Positions 37,204 to 45,757 of a DNA stretch of 64,000 nucleotides are shown here, in pieces. Positions within the stretch are counted from its first letter, which is position 1; every line of letters starts with the position of its first letter. The position numbers and the translations under genes are program-made. Origin of the DNA: Marinilabiliaceae bacterium (GTDB taxonomy: Bacteria > Bacteroidota > Bacteroidia > Bacteroidales > Marinilabiliaceae); the NCBI GenBank assembly GCA_016933045.1, contig JAFGBR010000050.1, positions 310,001 to 374,000 of the forward strand. The letters run 5' to 3'. The notes under the pieces are model-generated. The model made no database searches and was not told the DNA's origin. It was given only the letters and a program-made list of their open reading frames with translations.

Positions 37204-37584
37204 TTAATCGTTATAAACTACGTACTCAAATGGAATCTCAACAATATCAGCATATTCTTCACCAGCCTCAAGCATATCTTCTTCATCTTCCTGATAATGC
37301 CATTTAATAATTACTGCTTTATTACTTTCAAAAATCTCTTCAAATTTAAGCAATATATCAAGAATAACTTTCGAAGAAGCAGTATTGAAATATTCTAATT
37401 TAAAATTAAATACAGTTTCAGCTAAAGGATCTTCAGAATATTGATCAATCCAATCCAAAATTGGTTCATAAAACATATTGACATCTTCAGGTAGTGATCG
37501 TCCTGAGATTTCAAATATTCCATTTGCTTTGTCTAATATAACATTAGGGGTATCATCAGTCCCTTTAATATTGATTACTTCCAT
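37204..37584 (-). CDS. siaC: SiaC-like regulatory phosphoprotein (DUF1987)
   Basis: 126 residues, matching the DUF1987/SiaC family in length and plan: GTDDTPNVILDKANGIFEISGRSLPED (residues 8-34, shown here only in part as DTPNVILDKANGIFEISG) and LEYFNTASSKVILDILL. Thr 68 in YFNTASSK sits at the same number as the Thr phosphorylated by SiaB in Pseudomonas aeruginosa SiaC, as I recall it. In that system unphosphorylated SiaC binds and activates the diguanylate cyclase SiaD. Here genes for SiaB- and SiaA-like proteins are directly upstream and the ABC transporter directly downstream; no cyclase is in the window. Confidence 0.88.
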   Translation of the reverse strand: MEVINIKGTDDTPNVILDKANGIFEISGRSLPEDVNMFYEPILDWIDQYSEDPLAETVFNFKLEYFNTASSKVILDILLKFEEIFESNKAVIIKWHYQEDEEDMLEAGEEYADIVEIPFEYVVYND

Positions 37585-37597
37585 TGTTATAATAGTT

Positions 37598-38167
37598 TTA
37601 TGTTCGTTTAATAGTTGATGTTAAAATAAAAAATGATAGAGTTTCACTTAACGTTTTAAATTGATACGACAATTTACTGCCTGTTTTTTTTGCAATATCG
37701 ATAAGTCCTAATCCTGCACCTCCTTTATCAGATATCCGACCCTCTTTAATTTGTTTTTTGTATAAATCAGAAAGCCCATCTTTATTTAAAGAGTTAACTT
37801 GCTCCAAATTCCTTTGTAGTATCGGAATCTTTTCATTCTTAATTACATTACCAGTAATAATGCTATAACTTTCGACTCCTTTACTAACCATTACAATGCC
37901 TCGTCGCTCTTCTTCACCTTCGTCAATAGAATCAGCATGTTTACTAATATTTTGCAAGCATTCAACCATAACATTAAATACTTTTCTTTGAACCTGATTT
38001 GATTCAGCACTTTTTGCAAGACTTTTTTCTGTTAACGAGGTAAACGTTTTTGTTATCTCCTGAGTTACCTCGCCTTCATAAACCAAATTAATCTCGTTGG
38101 TTTTCATGGTTTTATACAACTGATATGCAAAATCCAAAAAACCTTGATTTTCTTTTACTTCATTCAT
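37598..38167 (-). CDS. siaB: SiaB-like GHKL protein kinase (DUF6272)
   Basis: 189 residues with a GHKL ATPase pattern: N box VECLQNISKHAD (Glu 69, Asn 73) and a glycine-rich G2 loop GGAGLGLIDIAKK (149-161). SiaB proteins phosphorylate SiaC and so switch it off; SiaA removes the phosphate. It lies between the siaA-like gene (35 bases) and the siaC-like gene (13 bases), the same A-B-C order as in Pseudomonas. It resembles anti-sigma-factor kinases in fold but has no sigma factor nearby. Confidence 0.85.
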   Translation of the reverse strand: MNEVKENQGFLDFAYQLYKTMKTNEINLVYEGEVTQEITKTFTSLTEKSLAKSAESNQVQRKVFNVMVECLQNISKHADSIDEGEEERRGIVMVSKGVESYSIITGNVIKNEKIPILQRNLEQVNSLNKDGLSDLYKKQIKEGRISDKGGAGLGLIDIAKKTGSKLSYQFKTLSETLSFFILTSTIKRT

Positions 38168-38202
38168 AGTTTTACAACTTTTCTTTGTAAATATAATTAT
38201 AA

Positions 38203-40818
38203 TTACAATTCTATCCCTATCATTAAAACATCATCTACTTGTTTTTCATCACCCAACCAGTCATAAAAATCTTTCGAAAATACTCTTGAAAAATGAGCCA
38301 TAGTAGCATCTTTATCAGCAGTAAGTATTTCCCTTATTCGTTTACTCTGATACTTTCTTTTATCAGGACCTCCTGTTTGATCTGGTAACCCATCAGAAAA
38401 AATAAAAAATTTATCTCCTTGCTGAATCTCTATTACGTTATTTTCAAAAGATGGTTCTATTTTCTTGGCTAAAGGTATTCCTCCTATTCCTTTTCGGGTT
38501 CCTTTATACTCTTCAAGCTCTCCATTTCGAAGATAAAAAAGCGGACGATGTGCTCCGGCATACTCTAAAGTCTTTTCATTTAGATTTATTTTACATAATG
38601 CCAAATCCATTCCATCACGTCCATTGGCTCCTTCCTGATCTTGCCTAAGTGTAGCTCGCACCTTTTCATGTAAAACATCTAATATTTGAGCGGCATTTAA
38701 CGATAAATCAGCATTTACAATGTTATTCAACAAAAAATATCCAATAAAAGAAATCAATGCCCCCGGCACACCATGACCTGTACAATCAACTGCAGCAACA
38801 TAACTAATATCACCTTTTTTAAACATCCATGGAAAATCGCCACTTACAACATCTTTGGGTCGATAAAAAATAAATGAACGGGGAAATACTTTTTGGATAA
38901 CGTTAGTATCGGGTAATATCGAAGTTTGAATACGCTGTGCATAATTAATACTATCCGAGATTTTTTTATTCTTTTCTTTTACCTCCTGTTCAATTAATTT
39001 TATCTCAGTCAAATCATGAGATACAAACAAAACCGATTCTAACTCCTGATCTTCACTAAATTCCGGAATAGATTTAATATCCATAATGCGCGTTCCTTCC
39101 GCATTTTCCACTTCAATTTCAGTCGATATATTTCGAGGATCATCCCTCATTTCGGATAATGCATTTCTAACATAATCAATAAATCGCTGATCAATTTCCA
39201 GCTCATTGATTCTTTTTTTCACAATATCATTGGTTGGGACTCCAATAAAACGTGCAATTGCAGGGTTTGCATATACTAATTTTCCGGTAACACTAATACG
39301 AAGAATCATATCCGGTGAATTCTCAGATAGTGATTGCATACGGCTTTTCATTCGTTCTTCTTTTTCCGCACGTTTTCTTTCTGTAATATCCTGTGTATTA
39401 AAAATTATTCCTCTAATAGCTGGATCATGCAAAAGGTTTTTCCCTTTGGTTTCGAGAAATAATTTTTCTCCACTTTTTTTAAGATAAGTATACTGAGCAC
39501 TTTGCTCCCCTCCGGGAGTATCTAACAAATACTGAAATAACTTATTTATTGTTTTATATCCACGTGGAGTTAATAAATCAGGATCCATTCCTGATATTTT
39601 ATCAGATTCATTATATCCAAGTATTCGTTTTACCGATGGGCTCTCAAAAACCAAACGCTGTTCTTCATCATAAATCGAAATTATTTCAGAAGCATTAGTT
39701 AATAACGCCTGTAAGCGTTTCTGACCATGTTCAACTTCCTGAACATGACTTGCTAGTAATTTATTAGAACGCTCGAGCTCTTCCTGAGCTAATAGCATTT
39801 CATTTGCATTCTTTTGCAGCTTAAGTTCATTATCTTTAAGGGTCTTAGTCATATTTTGCGACTCCCTTAAAAGAGCTTCAGTTTTTGTATTAATTTTTAT
39901 ATTGTATAACGATCGACCTATAATTGAAGCAAGTTCATCAGCAAGACTTAATATAGAATGATTTAGTTTAGGCTGTATAAATGCTAATTCAATAACACCC
40001 TGAAGCTCTTCCTCGTGTAAAAGAGGAATAATTAATAAAGATTTTGGCTTTTTATCGCCTAAAATACCCGATTTTAATGAAAAATAATCATCAGGAATTT
40101 CAGTTCGATAAATAATAACCTTTTCAAATGCAGACTGTCCAATTAAACCTTTTCCAACAGGTATTATTTGATTAATAAAACGTCTTCGATCGAAAGCATA
40201 AGTAGAGACATTTCTAAGCTCATAATTTTCATAAAGATACCATGCGCCCTGAATTGCACTACAATATTTAATAATAGTTTCTAAGGCATCTTTTGTAAGA
40301 GAATCAGTATTCGTCGAATTTCTAAGTACTTCCGAGATAATCTCTTTTCCCTTTGTAATCCAATTTCGTTCTTCTTCTTTCTTTTTAGTATTAGCAAGAT
40401 TTTTACCTAATGCAATTAATGCGGCTGATAAATTATCATCAGCAGCTTTAAAATTACTTAATTTACCTTCACCTATTAATGTTGCTAGTTCAATATTAAA
40501 ATTTATTTGATCTTTGAGTTCTTTTAACTCCTTTTGATTCTTCTTAAACTTCTTAATCTGAAAATTACGAATAATAACAACTTGAAATGGTATTGAAAAT
40601 ATAATAAAATCAAATACCCAAACTAGCAGATACTGATGTAAAAAATTTATTTGATGTAACCCAAAACTAATATTTAGAACCGATGAAAAACCGCTCCAAA
40701 AAAGAAATAACAAAAATACTACAGCTGTAAACATATAATATATATATCTCTCTTTTACAACTGAGAAATTCAAATATTTCTTAATCCATACCTTAGTGCT
40801 TTCAATATAATAAAGCAT
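38203..40818 (-). CDS. siaA: Membrane GAF-PAS-PAS-SpoIIE serine/threonine phosphatase (SiaA-like)
   Basis: 871 residues: two membrane helices (about 25-95), a coiled coil, a GAF domain (about 165-310; GKGLIGQSAFEK, then EIPDDYF), PAS 1 (about 370-485) and PAS 2 (about 495-610), a coiled linker, and a PP2C/SpoIIE phosphatase domain (about 640-871) with VVSGDFPWMF, AAVDCTGHGVPGALIS and FIFSDGLPDQTGG carrying the metal-binding Asp. Pseudomonas SiaA has a periplasmic sensor and HAMP instead, so the input differs although the output domain and the following siaB/siaC genes agree. Its GAF resembles those of 40825-41604 and 43862-45742. Confidence 0.88.
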   Translation of the reverse strand: MLYYIESTKVWIKKYLNFSVVKERYIYYMFTAVVFLLFLFWSGFSSVLNISFGLHQINFLHQYLLVWVFDFIIFSIPFQVVIIRNFQIKKFKKNQKELKELKDQINFNIELATLIGEGKLSNFKAADDNLSAALIALGKNLANTKKKEEERNWITKGKEIISEVLRNSTNTDSLTKDALETIIKYCSAIQGAWYLYENYELRNVSTYAFDRRRFINQIIPVGKGLIGQSAFEKVIIYRTEIPDDYFSLKSGILGDKKPKSLLIIPLLHEEELQGVIELAFIQPKLNHSILSLADELASIIGRSLYNIKINTKTEALLRESQNMTKTLKDNELKLQKNANEMLLAQEELERSNKLLASHVQEVEHGQKRLQALLTNASEIISIYDEEQRLVFESPSVKRILGYNESDKISGMDPDLLTPRGYKTINKLFQYLLDTPGGEQSAQYTYLKKSGEKLFLETKGKNLLHDPAIRGIIFNTQDITERKRAEKEERMKSRMQSLSENSPDMILRISVTGKLVYANPAIARFIGVPTNDIVKKRINELEIDQRFIDYVRNALSEMRDDPRNISTEIEVENAEGTRIMDIKSIPEFSEDQELESVLFVSHDLTEIKLIEQEVKEKNKKISDSINYAQRIQTSILPDTNVIQKVFPRSFIFYRPKDVVSGDFPWMFKKGDISYVAAVDCTGHGVPGALISFIGYFLLNNIVNADLSLNAAQILDVLHEKVRATLRQDQEGANGRDGMDLALCKINLNEKTLEYAGAHRPLFYLRNGELEEYKGTRKGIGGIPLAKKIEPSFENNVIEIQQGDKFFIFSDGLPDQTGGPDKRKYQSKRIREILTADKDATMAHFSRVFSKDFYDWLGDEKQVDDVLMIGIEL

Positions 40819-40824
40819 ATAATA

Positions 40825-41604
40825 TCAAGTAAGTTTAAGTAAATCTATTAATTTATTATTAATATCACTCCAAATACGTGTTAATTCTAATTGTTTAAAA
40901 GATCCTATCTCAATTAATCCATAAACCGTATCATTATGAATAATAGGTAAAAAATATAAATTTTTTGGCAATTGTTCTCCTAATCCACTATAAGCTATAA
41001 AATAATCTTCTGGCATTTCATTAATTGAAAGTATTTTCTTATCGGCAACAGCTTGTCCGCAAAAACCTTCATTTATAACAAAAGCAGGCACTTCAACTAA
41101 ATCATCAATAGCATATTTTGCAATGGGAACATAATTATTATCATTTTTATTGTACAAATAAAATATTCCAATAACAATTTCAAATTGCTTCCCAAGGGCA
41201 GTCAAAAAACTAATAGCAATAGCATTATTAGAATCATTATTATCAATATTTTTAAATAACTTTGCAATTGTTTTTTCTTTATTAACAGTAAAATGCAACT
41301 CTTCTCGCTCCCTCTGTTCAATCCTCATTATTTTCATCAACAAATCACTTTCCCTTTTTCCATATTCATATTTAACACGTTCAAGCTCTTCATTTAATTC
41401 AGCCAATTTTTTATTTTTATAAGCAATATTTACATCAAAATAATAAGTTACTCCTAACAAAACAATCAACACTAAAAAATCAAGAATATATATATCTGCA
41501 TGAAAAACAGAATGAAACCTAACAAATTTTACAAATGTTAAAACTGATACAATTGTTCCAACTGTAATCAGCACATATTTTTTTGGTATTCTACTATTAA
41601 TCAT
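40825..41604 (-). CDS. Membrane-anchored GAF domain protein without output domain
   Basis: 259 residues: two membrane helices (about 12-60), a coiled coil (about 62-110) and a GAF domain (about 115-259; NEGFCGQAVADK, EMPEDYFIAYSGLGEQLPKN, GLIEIGSF). There is no kinase, phosphatase or cyclase domain. The GAF is closest in pattern to those in the neighbouring SiaA-like protein and in the sensor at 43862. Start overlaps the stop of the upstream cheB-like gene by eight bases and it ends six bases before the siaA-like gene, so it is tightly coupled to both. It may be a sensory or scaffold partner for SiaA. Confidence 0.75.
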   Translation of the reverse strand: MINSRIPKKYVLITVGTIVSVLTFVKFVRFHSVFHADIYILDFLVLIVLLGVTYYFDVNIAYKNKKLAELNEELERVKYEYGKRESDLLMKIMRIEQREREELHFTVNKEKTIAKLFKNIDNNDSNNAIAISFLTALGKQFEIVIGIFYLYNKNDNNYVPIAKYAIDDLVEVPAFVINEGFCGQAVADKKILSINEMPEDYFIAYSGLGEQLPKNLYFLPIIHNDTVYGLIEIGSFKQLELTRIWSDINNKLIDLLKLT

Positions 41605-42172
41605 TATTCAATGTATTTAAAAAATCGGAAATTTGATCCGGGTTCATCACTTTATCCGGTGTAAACAATTGCATTGCTGCCATTGGCATTGTTTTTATAT
41701 CACAGGTTACCGGATCTTGAATAATTGTATATCCTCCCATTGTATGGATATCTTTCATACCATTTGCACCATCTTTATTTGCTCCTGTTAACAATATGCC
41801 AATACATTTATTTCGATATACATTAGCAGCCGACGAAAATGTATAATCAATACTTGGTCTGCTATGATTATAAACAGCTTCTGTCGACAAAGCAATTGTA
41901 TTATCAAACTCAATAAACATATGATAATTCGATGGTGCTATATAAGCCGATCCATTCATTATCTTTTCTTTATCAAATGGCTCTTTGACTTTTATCTGAC
42001 TTTTCAAATTTATTCCTTCAACTAGCCCCGATCGTACATGTTTTAAACGATGTAAGCAAATAATAATTGGAATACTAAATCCAGGTTTCACTTTCGACAA
42101 AATTTTTGACACAACAGAAAAACTACCTGCTGACCCTCCAATAATTATTGCCCTGTATGAATTACCTATCAT
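41597..42172 (-). CDS. cheB: CheB-type methylesterase domain protein without receiver
   Basis: 191 residues corresponding to the CheB catalytic domain only. The triad is present: Ser 14 (IGGSAGSFSVV), His 41 (CLHRLKHVRSG) and Asp 134 (GANKDGANGMKD). CheB enzymes remove methyl groups from, or deamidate, receptor glutamates. Without a receiver domain its activity is not under direct control by CheA phosphorylation. It is the second CheB of the cluster (see 45758-46879) and sits next to two CheR-like genes. Confidence 0.87.
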   Translation of the reverse strand: MIGNSYRAIIIGGSAGSFSVVSKILSKVKPGFSIPIIICLHRLKHVRSGLVEGINLKSQIKVKEPFDKEKIMNGSAYIAPSNYHMFIEFDNTIALSTEAVYNHSRPSIDYTFSSAANVYRNKCIGILLTGANKDGANGMKDIHTMGGYTIIQDPVTCDIKTMPMAAMQLFTPDKVMNPDQISDFLNTLNND

Positions 42173-42181
42173 ATTTAAATC

Positions 42182-42994
42182 TTATGCTGGTTTTCGAAAA
42201 ATTCTTTCCTGCTCATCAACAATTAATAATTTGTTAGCCATTGAAACGGGCACATTTTCCTTCGCACCTATTACAATATAACCACCTGGTACAAGATGAT
42301 TATATAAAAACTGAAAAACTTTATCTTGCAATGATTTATCCATATATAACATTGAATTCCGAAAAAATATCAGTCCAAACATTTGATTATCAGGCTCTGA
42401 TAAAAACCACCCCTTTTTTGGAAAAACTGATTTTAAAATTGTATTTGATACTACAATACTATTAGTATGATAGTTACAATATTTTTCAAACTGGCCACCT
42501 ATTTCCAATCTTTTAAAGTTATTATTATGAGTTTCGATATTTCTCGACTTAATCATTCCTGATCTAATCTCATCAATTCTGGAACTTGATGGATGATGAA
42601 AAAAAACATTAGGATAACGACCTAACTCAAAAACATCTAAAAGAATTAAAAAAGAAAATAATTCTTCACCTGATCCAATATCAGGAAACCAAACTGAATT
42701 ATTTTTCAAAATTGCATCTGATAAGATAATTTTTCTTAACGATCTCCAAAATCCGGGATCACGAAACATTTCTGTTGTATCAACCGATATGAAATACAAC
42801 AATGATTCTAAAAATAATTTACTGTTGATTTGCTTTAAAAAAAGATCAACATTTCGTAAATGATATTTTTCAAAAAAAGCAATTATTCGACGTTTTAGAA
42901 ATGATTGAACAAAATTTTCAAATGGATACCCCGATCTATTTGATAAGGCACCTGATATTAATCTCATCTCATTTATTCCTAATGTCGCAGCCAT
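42182..42994 (-). CDS. CheR-like protein, degenerate SAM-binding motifs
   Basis: 270 residues with CheR plan: an N-terminal helical domain and a methyltransferase-like fold. It keeps TTEMFRDPGFW and GGYIVIGAKENVP, but the SAM loop normally AGCSSGEE reads DIGSGEELF, the acidic Asp of the following strand (normally TDI) is replaced by FFHHPSS, and IFCRNVLIYFD reads IFFRNSMLYMD. It is probably weak or inactive as a methyltransferase and may act by binding receptor or partner. Six bases separate it from the next CheR-like gene. Confidence 0.72.
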   Translation of the reverse strand: MAATLGINEMRLISGALSNRSGYPFENFVQSFLKRRIIAFFEKYHLRNVDLFLKQINSKLFLESLLYFISVDTTEMFRDPGFWRSLRKIILSDAILKNNSVWFPDIGSGEELFSFLILLDVFELGRYPNVFFHHPSSSRIDEIRSGMIKSRNIETHNNNFKRLEIGGQFEKYCNYHTNSIVVSNTILKSVFPKKGWFLSEPDNQMFGLIFFRNSMLYMDKSLQDKVFQFLYNHLVPGGYIVIGAKENVPVSMANKLLIVDEQERIFRKPA

Positions 42995-43000
42995 AAATGA

Positions 43001-43846
43001 CTAATATTTTAAATGAAAAATGTTATTCTTGGCAAAAAAATTTCCTCGTTTCACAAATCTTGTTTTCACAAAACCCGAAACTCCTTCATGACTTCCCAAA
43101 ACCAACATACCTCCATTATTTAACCTATCATGAAACATTTTTAAAATACGCGATTGCAAACTGGTATTAAAATAAATTAATACATTTCTACAAAAAATAA
43201 TATCAAATTTTACTTCATAAGGTAACTTTTCTTTAACTAAATCGTGCTTAATAAACAATGGAACCTTTTTTAAAAATTGCTTAATCTCTAATCTGTCATT
43301 TGTAACACTCTCAGAAAAATATTTTTTAAAATCAATTGTTTTAAGTAAATGATCTCCATTAATGCTTTTATCAATATCTTTTTGAAACTGTTCAATATTG
43401 CGCAAATTTGTTGATAAACGATATTCTCCTTTTTTTGCTTCATCAATAACAACCTGGTTAATATCGGTTGCTATTATATTACTTTTATTTAAATATCCAT
43501 AAGCATCCAAAAGTATTAAATTACTATATACCTCTTGTCCTGATGATGATCCGGCATGCCAAATATTTATTACTTTTTTAATTTTAATTTTATCCAAAAA
43601 ACTCAATGCATATTCTATCCATACATCTGTATCCCTATAAAATTCAGTAGTATTAACTGTTATTTCATTAACTAAATTTTCAACAAAAGCAGGATTATTT
43701 TTAGTCATTTCCAACAACTTATTCATATCCAACTCATGTTCTTCAAGAATCTTAAGTAACCTTCGCTGAATTGAGTTATCAGAATATTCACTGAAATCAT
43801 ATTGCGAATATTTTTTCAATTCAAGCAAATATTCCTTAACTGTCAT
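43001..43846 (-). CDS. cheR: CheR-type protein methyltransferase
   Basis: 281 residues. Motifs: NTTEFYRDTDVW, the SAM loop HAGSSSGQEVYS (Gln for the usual second Glu), ATDINQVVIDEAKKG, IIFCRNVLIYFNTSLQ and GGMLVLGSHEGVSG. CheR methylates glutamates of methyl-accepting proteins with SAM. The conserved acceptor motifs are otherwise intact, so activity is likely. It lies between the degenerate CheR-like gene and the GAF/PAS sensor. Confidence 0.85.
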   Translation of the reverse strand: MTVKEYLLELKKYSQYDFSEYSDNSIQRRLLKILEEHELDMNKLLEMTKNNPAFVENLVNEITVNTTEFYRDTDVWIEYALSFLDKIKIKKVINIWHAGSSSGQEVYSNLILLDAYGYLNKSNIIATDINQVVIDEAKKGEYRLSTNLRNIEQFQKDIDKSINGDHLLKTIDFKKYFSESVTNDRLEIKQFLKKVPLFIKHDLVKEKLPYEVKFDIIFCRNVLIYFNTSLQSRILKMFHDRLNNGGMLVLGSHEGVSGFVKTRFVKRGNFFAKNNIFHLKY

Positions 43847-43861
43847 ATAACATTAATCGTA

Positions 43862-45742
43862 TTAAAATAATTCAACCTCAACATTTTGAATAAAAGCTGT
43901 ATATGAATGATCTTCACCATATTCTGCTTCTGATAACAAAATCAAAACCGGTATTTCATCTCCATATTTATTTTTAATTGGTACCTCTTTTCGTTCCCCA
44001 ATAATCTTTTTGGCTCCTATTGTAAGATAAGCCGACAAAAACTCATCGCTCTTAGCCGAATCTTTTGAGAATAACATTGAAAGATTTTTTCCAATAACTT
44101 CACTTCTTTCATATCCCCAAAGTTTTTCAGCAGCAGCATTAAAGAACTCTAATATACCATCTTTATTAGTTGTAATAATGGCATCGAGTGCTCCTTCAAG
44201 AGTTTTTTCATTTCGAATTTTTACAGCCTCCATTTCTTTAAACTGTTCTTTCACTTCATTACGAGCTTCTTCGAGTAACATTCCAAGTTCCTCTTTAGCA
44301 CGTTTAAGCTCCTCTTCCATTTTAACCTGTTCGGTAATGTCATTTTCAAGGCTCAATATCTTAACAATTTCACCCTGATTATCAATAACAGGTGTATACG
44401 TTGTTAATAAATACAACTCTTCACCCAGTTTATTTCTTCTTCTTACCCTACCCTTAAAGTTGTGTCCATTTTTCAAATCAGCCAAAATACTATCTAATTC
44501 AGGTAAATCATCTTTAAAAAAGAAAATACGGATATTCTGCCCCTCAATCTCTTCCGGATTGTACTGAAATGTTTTCAAAAAGATATGGTTAACCGAGATT
44601 AATGTTCCATCAGTTTCAAACTCACAACTTATTGCAGAATGGTCAATGGCTTCCAGAATACCTTTCATTTCTATTTCTCGACGATCACTTTCTTCTTGTG
44701 TAGCCTGCATTTCTTCAAGGTTTTGTCTTAACTCTTCTTCTTGTTGCGACATTTTTTCGGCCTGCATTTGAGTTTCCCTTAAAAGATCTGCTGTTTGAAT
44801 ATTAATTTTAACTGTAGATATTGTGGATGCAATACTCTCTGCAATTTTCTCTACAAAACCAATTTCGAACGACTGAAAATCCTTAAAAGAAGCTAATTCA
44901 ATAACCCCATGTATTTCATCGTTAACTTTAAGTGGAACAATTAAAATTGAACAAGGTGTCGATTCACCTAGACCTGATGTTATTGTAATATAATCATCAG
45001 GCACATCAGTCATATATATTGTTTGCTTCTCTAAGGCACATCGTCCTATTAAACCTTCTCCCCAATTTATTGATTTATCAGCAAATTTCTTTCGATCATA
45101 AGCAACACAAGCCGTCATTTCAAAGGTTTTTGAAGCCTCTTCATTAATATTGTTTAATAAGAAAAATCCACCCTGATTAATTTTCAGATAGGTTACTAAA
45201 TAATTAATAATATTATACGATAACTCTTCAAGGTTATTATTACTACCCCTTAATATTTCTCCAAATTGAGCTAACCCCTCAGTAACCCAGTTACGTTGTT
45301 CCTCATCAATTCGCCTTAATTCCTCTTCTTTTCTATTTTTAACTAAATAATCGCGCAACCGGTGAAGAGACTTTCCCAGTTGATCCTTCTCATCATCAAT
45401 AGGTATAGAAGCTTCTAAATCTCCCTGACGCAAGCTTTCGATAAATTGAAAAACCAAGGAATTTCGTTTAGCTTCAACATGAATGGATTTCTCTTGCTTT
45501 GTAATAACTTTAACAAAACTTTTAGCTACATAATAACCTCCTAATCCTAATAAAAGAGGTGCTAAAATAACAAACCACAATCCGGGAAAAAAGTTAAATA
45601 ATTCATTAAAAGCAATTTTCAAATCTATAAAAACATAGGAATTAACAGTAAACAGTATTGTAAATAATGTAAATGCCAATCCAATGAATATGCCTCTAAA
45701 AATATATTTATTCAGGATTTTATTTGCTTTATTTTTTTTCAT
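43862..45742 (-). CDS. Membrane GAF-PAS-PAS sensor without output domain
   Basis: 626 residues: two membrane helices (about 15-72), a HAMP-like linker (about 73-130), a GAF domain (about 155-310; GEGLIGRCALEK, DVPDDYITITSGLGESTP, GVIELASF), a Glu-rich coiled coil (about 315-355), PAS 1 (about 360-475), a second coiled coil and PAS 2 (about 505-626), where it ends. There is no kinase, cyclase or methyl-accepting region. It must signal through a partner such as the CheA, histidine-kinase-like or SiaA-like proteins of the cluster. It is 15 bases from both neighbours. Confidence 0.8.
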   Translation of the reverse strand: MKKNKANKILNKYIFRGIFIGLAFTLFTILFTVNSYVFIDLKIAFNELFNFFPGLWFVILAPLLLGLGGYYVAKSFVKVITKQEKSIHVEAKRNSLVFQFIESLRQGDLEASIPIDDEKDQLGKSLHRLRDYLVKNRKEEELRRIDEEQRNWVTEGLAQFGEILRGSNNNLEELSYNIINYLVTYLKINQGGFFLLNNINEEASKTFEMTACVAYDRKKFADKSINWGEGLIGRCALEKQTIYMTDVPDDYITITSGLGESTPCSILIVPLKVNDEIHGVIELASFKDFQSFEIGFVEKIAESIASTISTVKINIQTADLLRETQMQAEKMSQQEEELRQNLEEMQATQEESDRREIEMKGILEAIDHSAISCEFETDGTLISVNHIFLKTFQYNPEEIEGQNIRIFFFKDDLPELDSILADLKNGHNFKGRVRRRNKLGEELYLLTTYTPVIDNQGEIVKILSLENDITEQVKMEEELKRAKEELGMLLEEARNEVKEQFKEMEAVKIRNEKTLEGALDAIITTNKDGILEFFNAAAEKLWGYERSEVIGKNLSMLFSKDSAKSDEFLSAYLTIGAKKIIGERKEVPIKNKYGDEIPVLILLSEAEYGEDHSYTAFIQNVEVELF

Positions 45743-45757
45743 ACGATTCGATTAACA

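Noticed and set aside
37204-38167. SiaB/SiaC-like pair as an anti-sigma factor/antagonist pair
   Set aside because: No sigma factor gene is adjacent, and length and motifs fit DUF6272/DUF1987 better.
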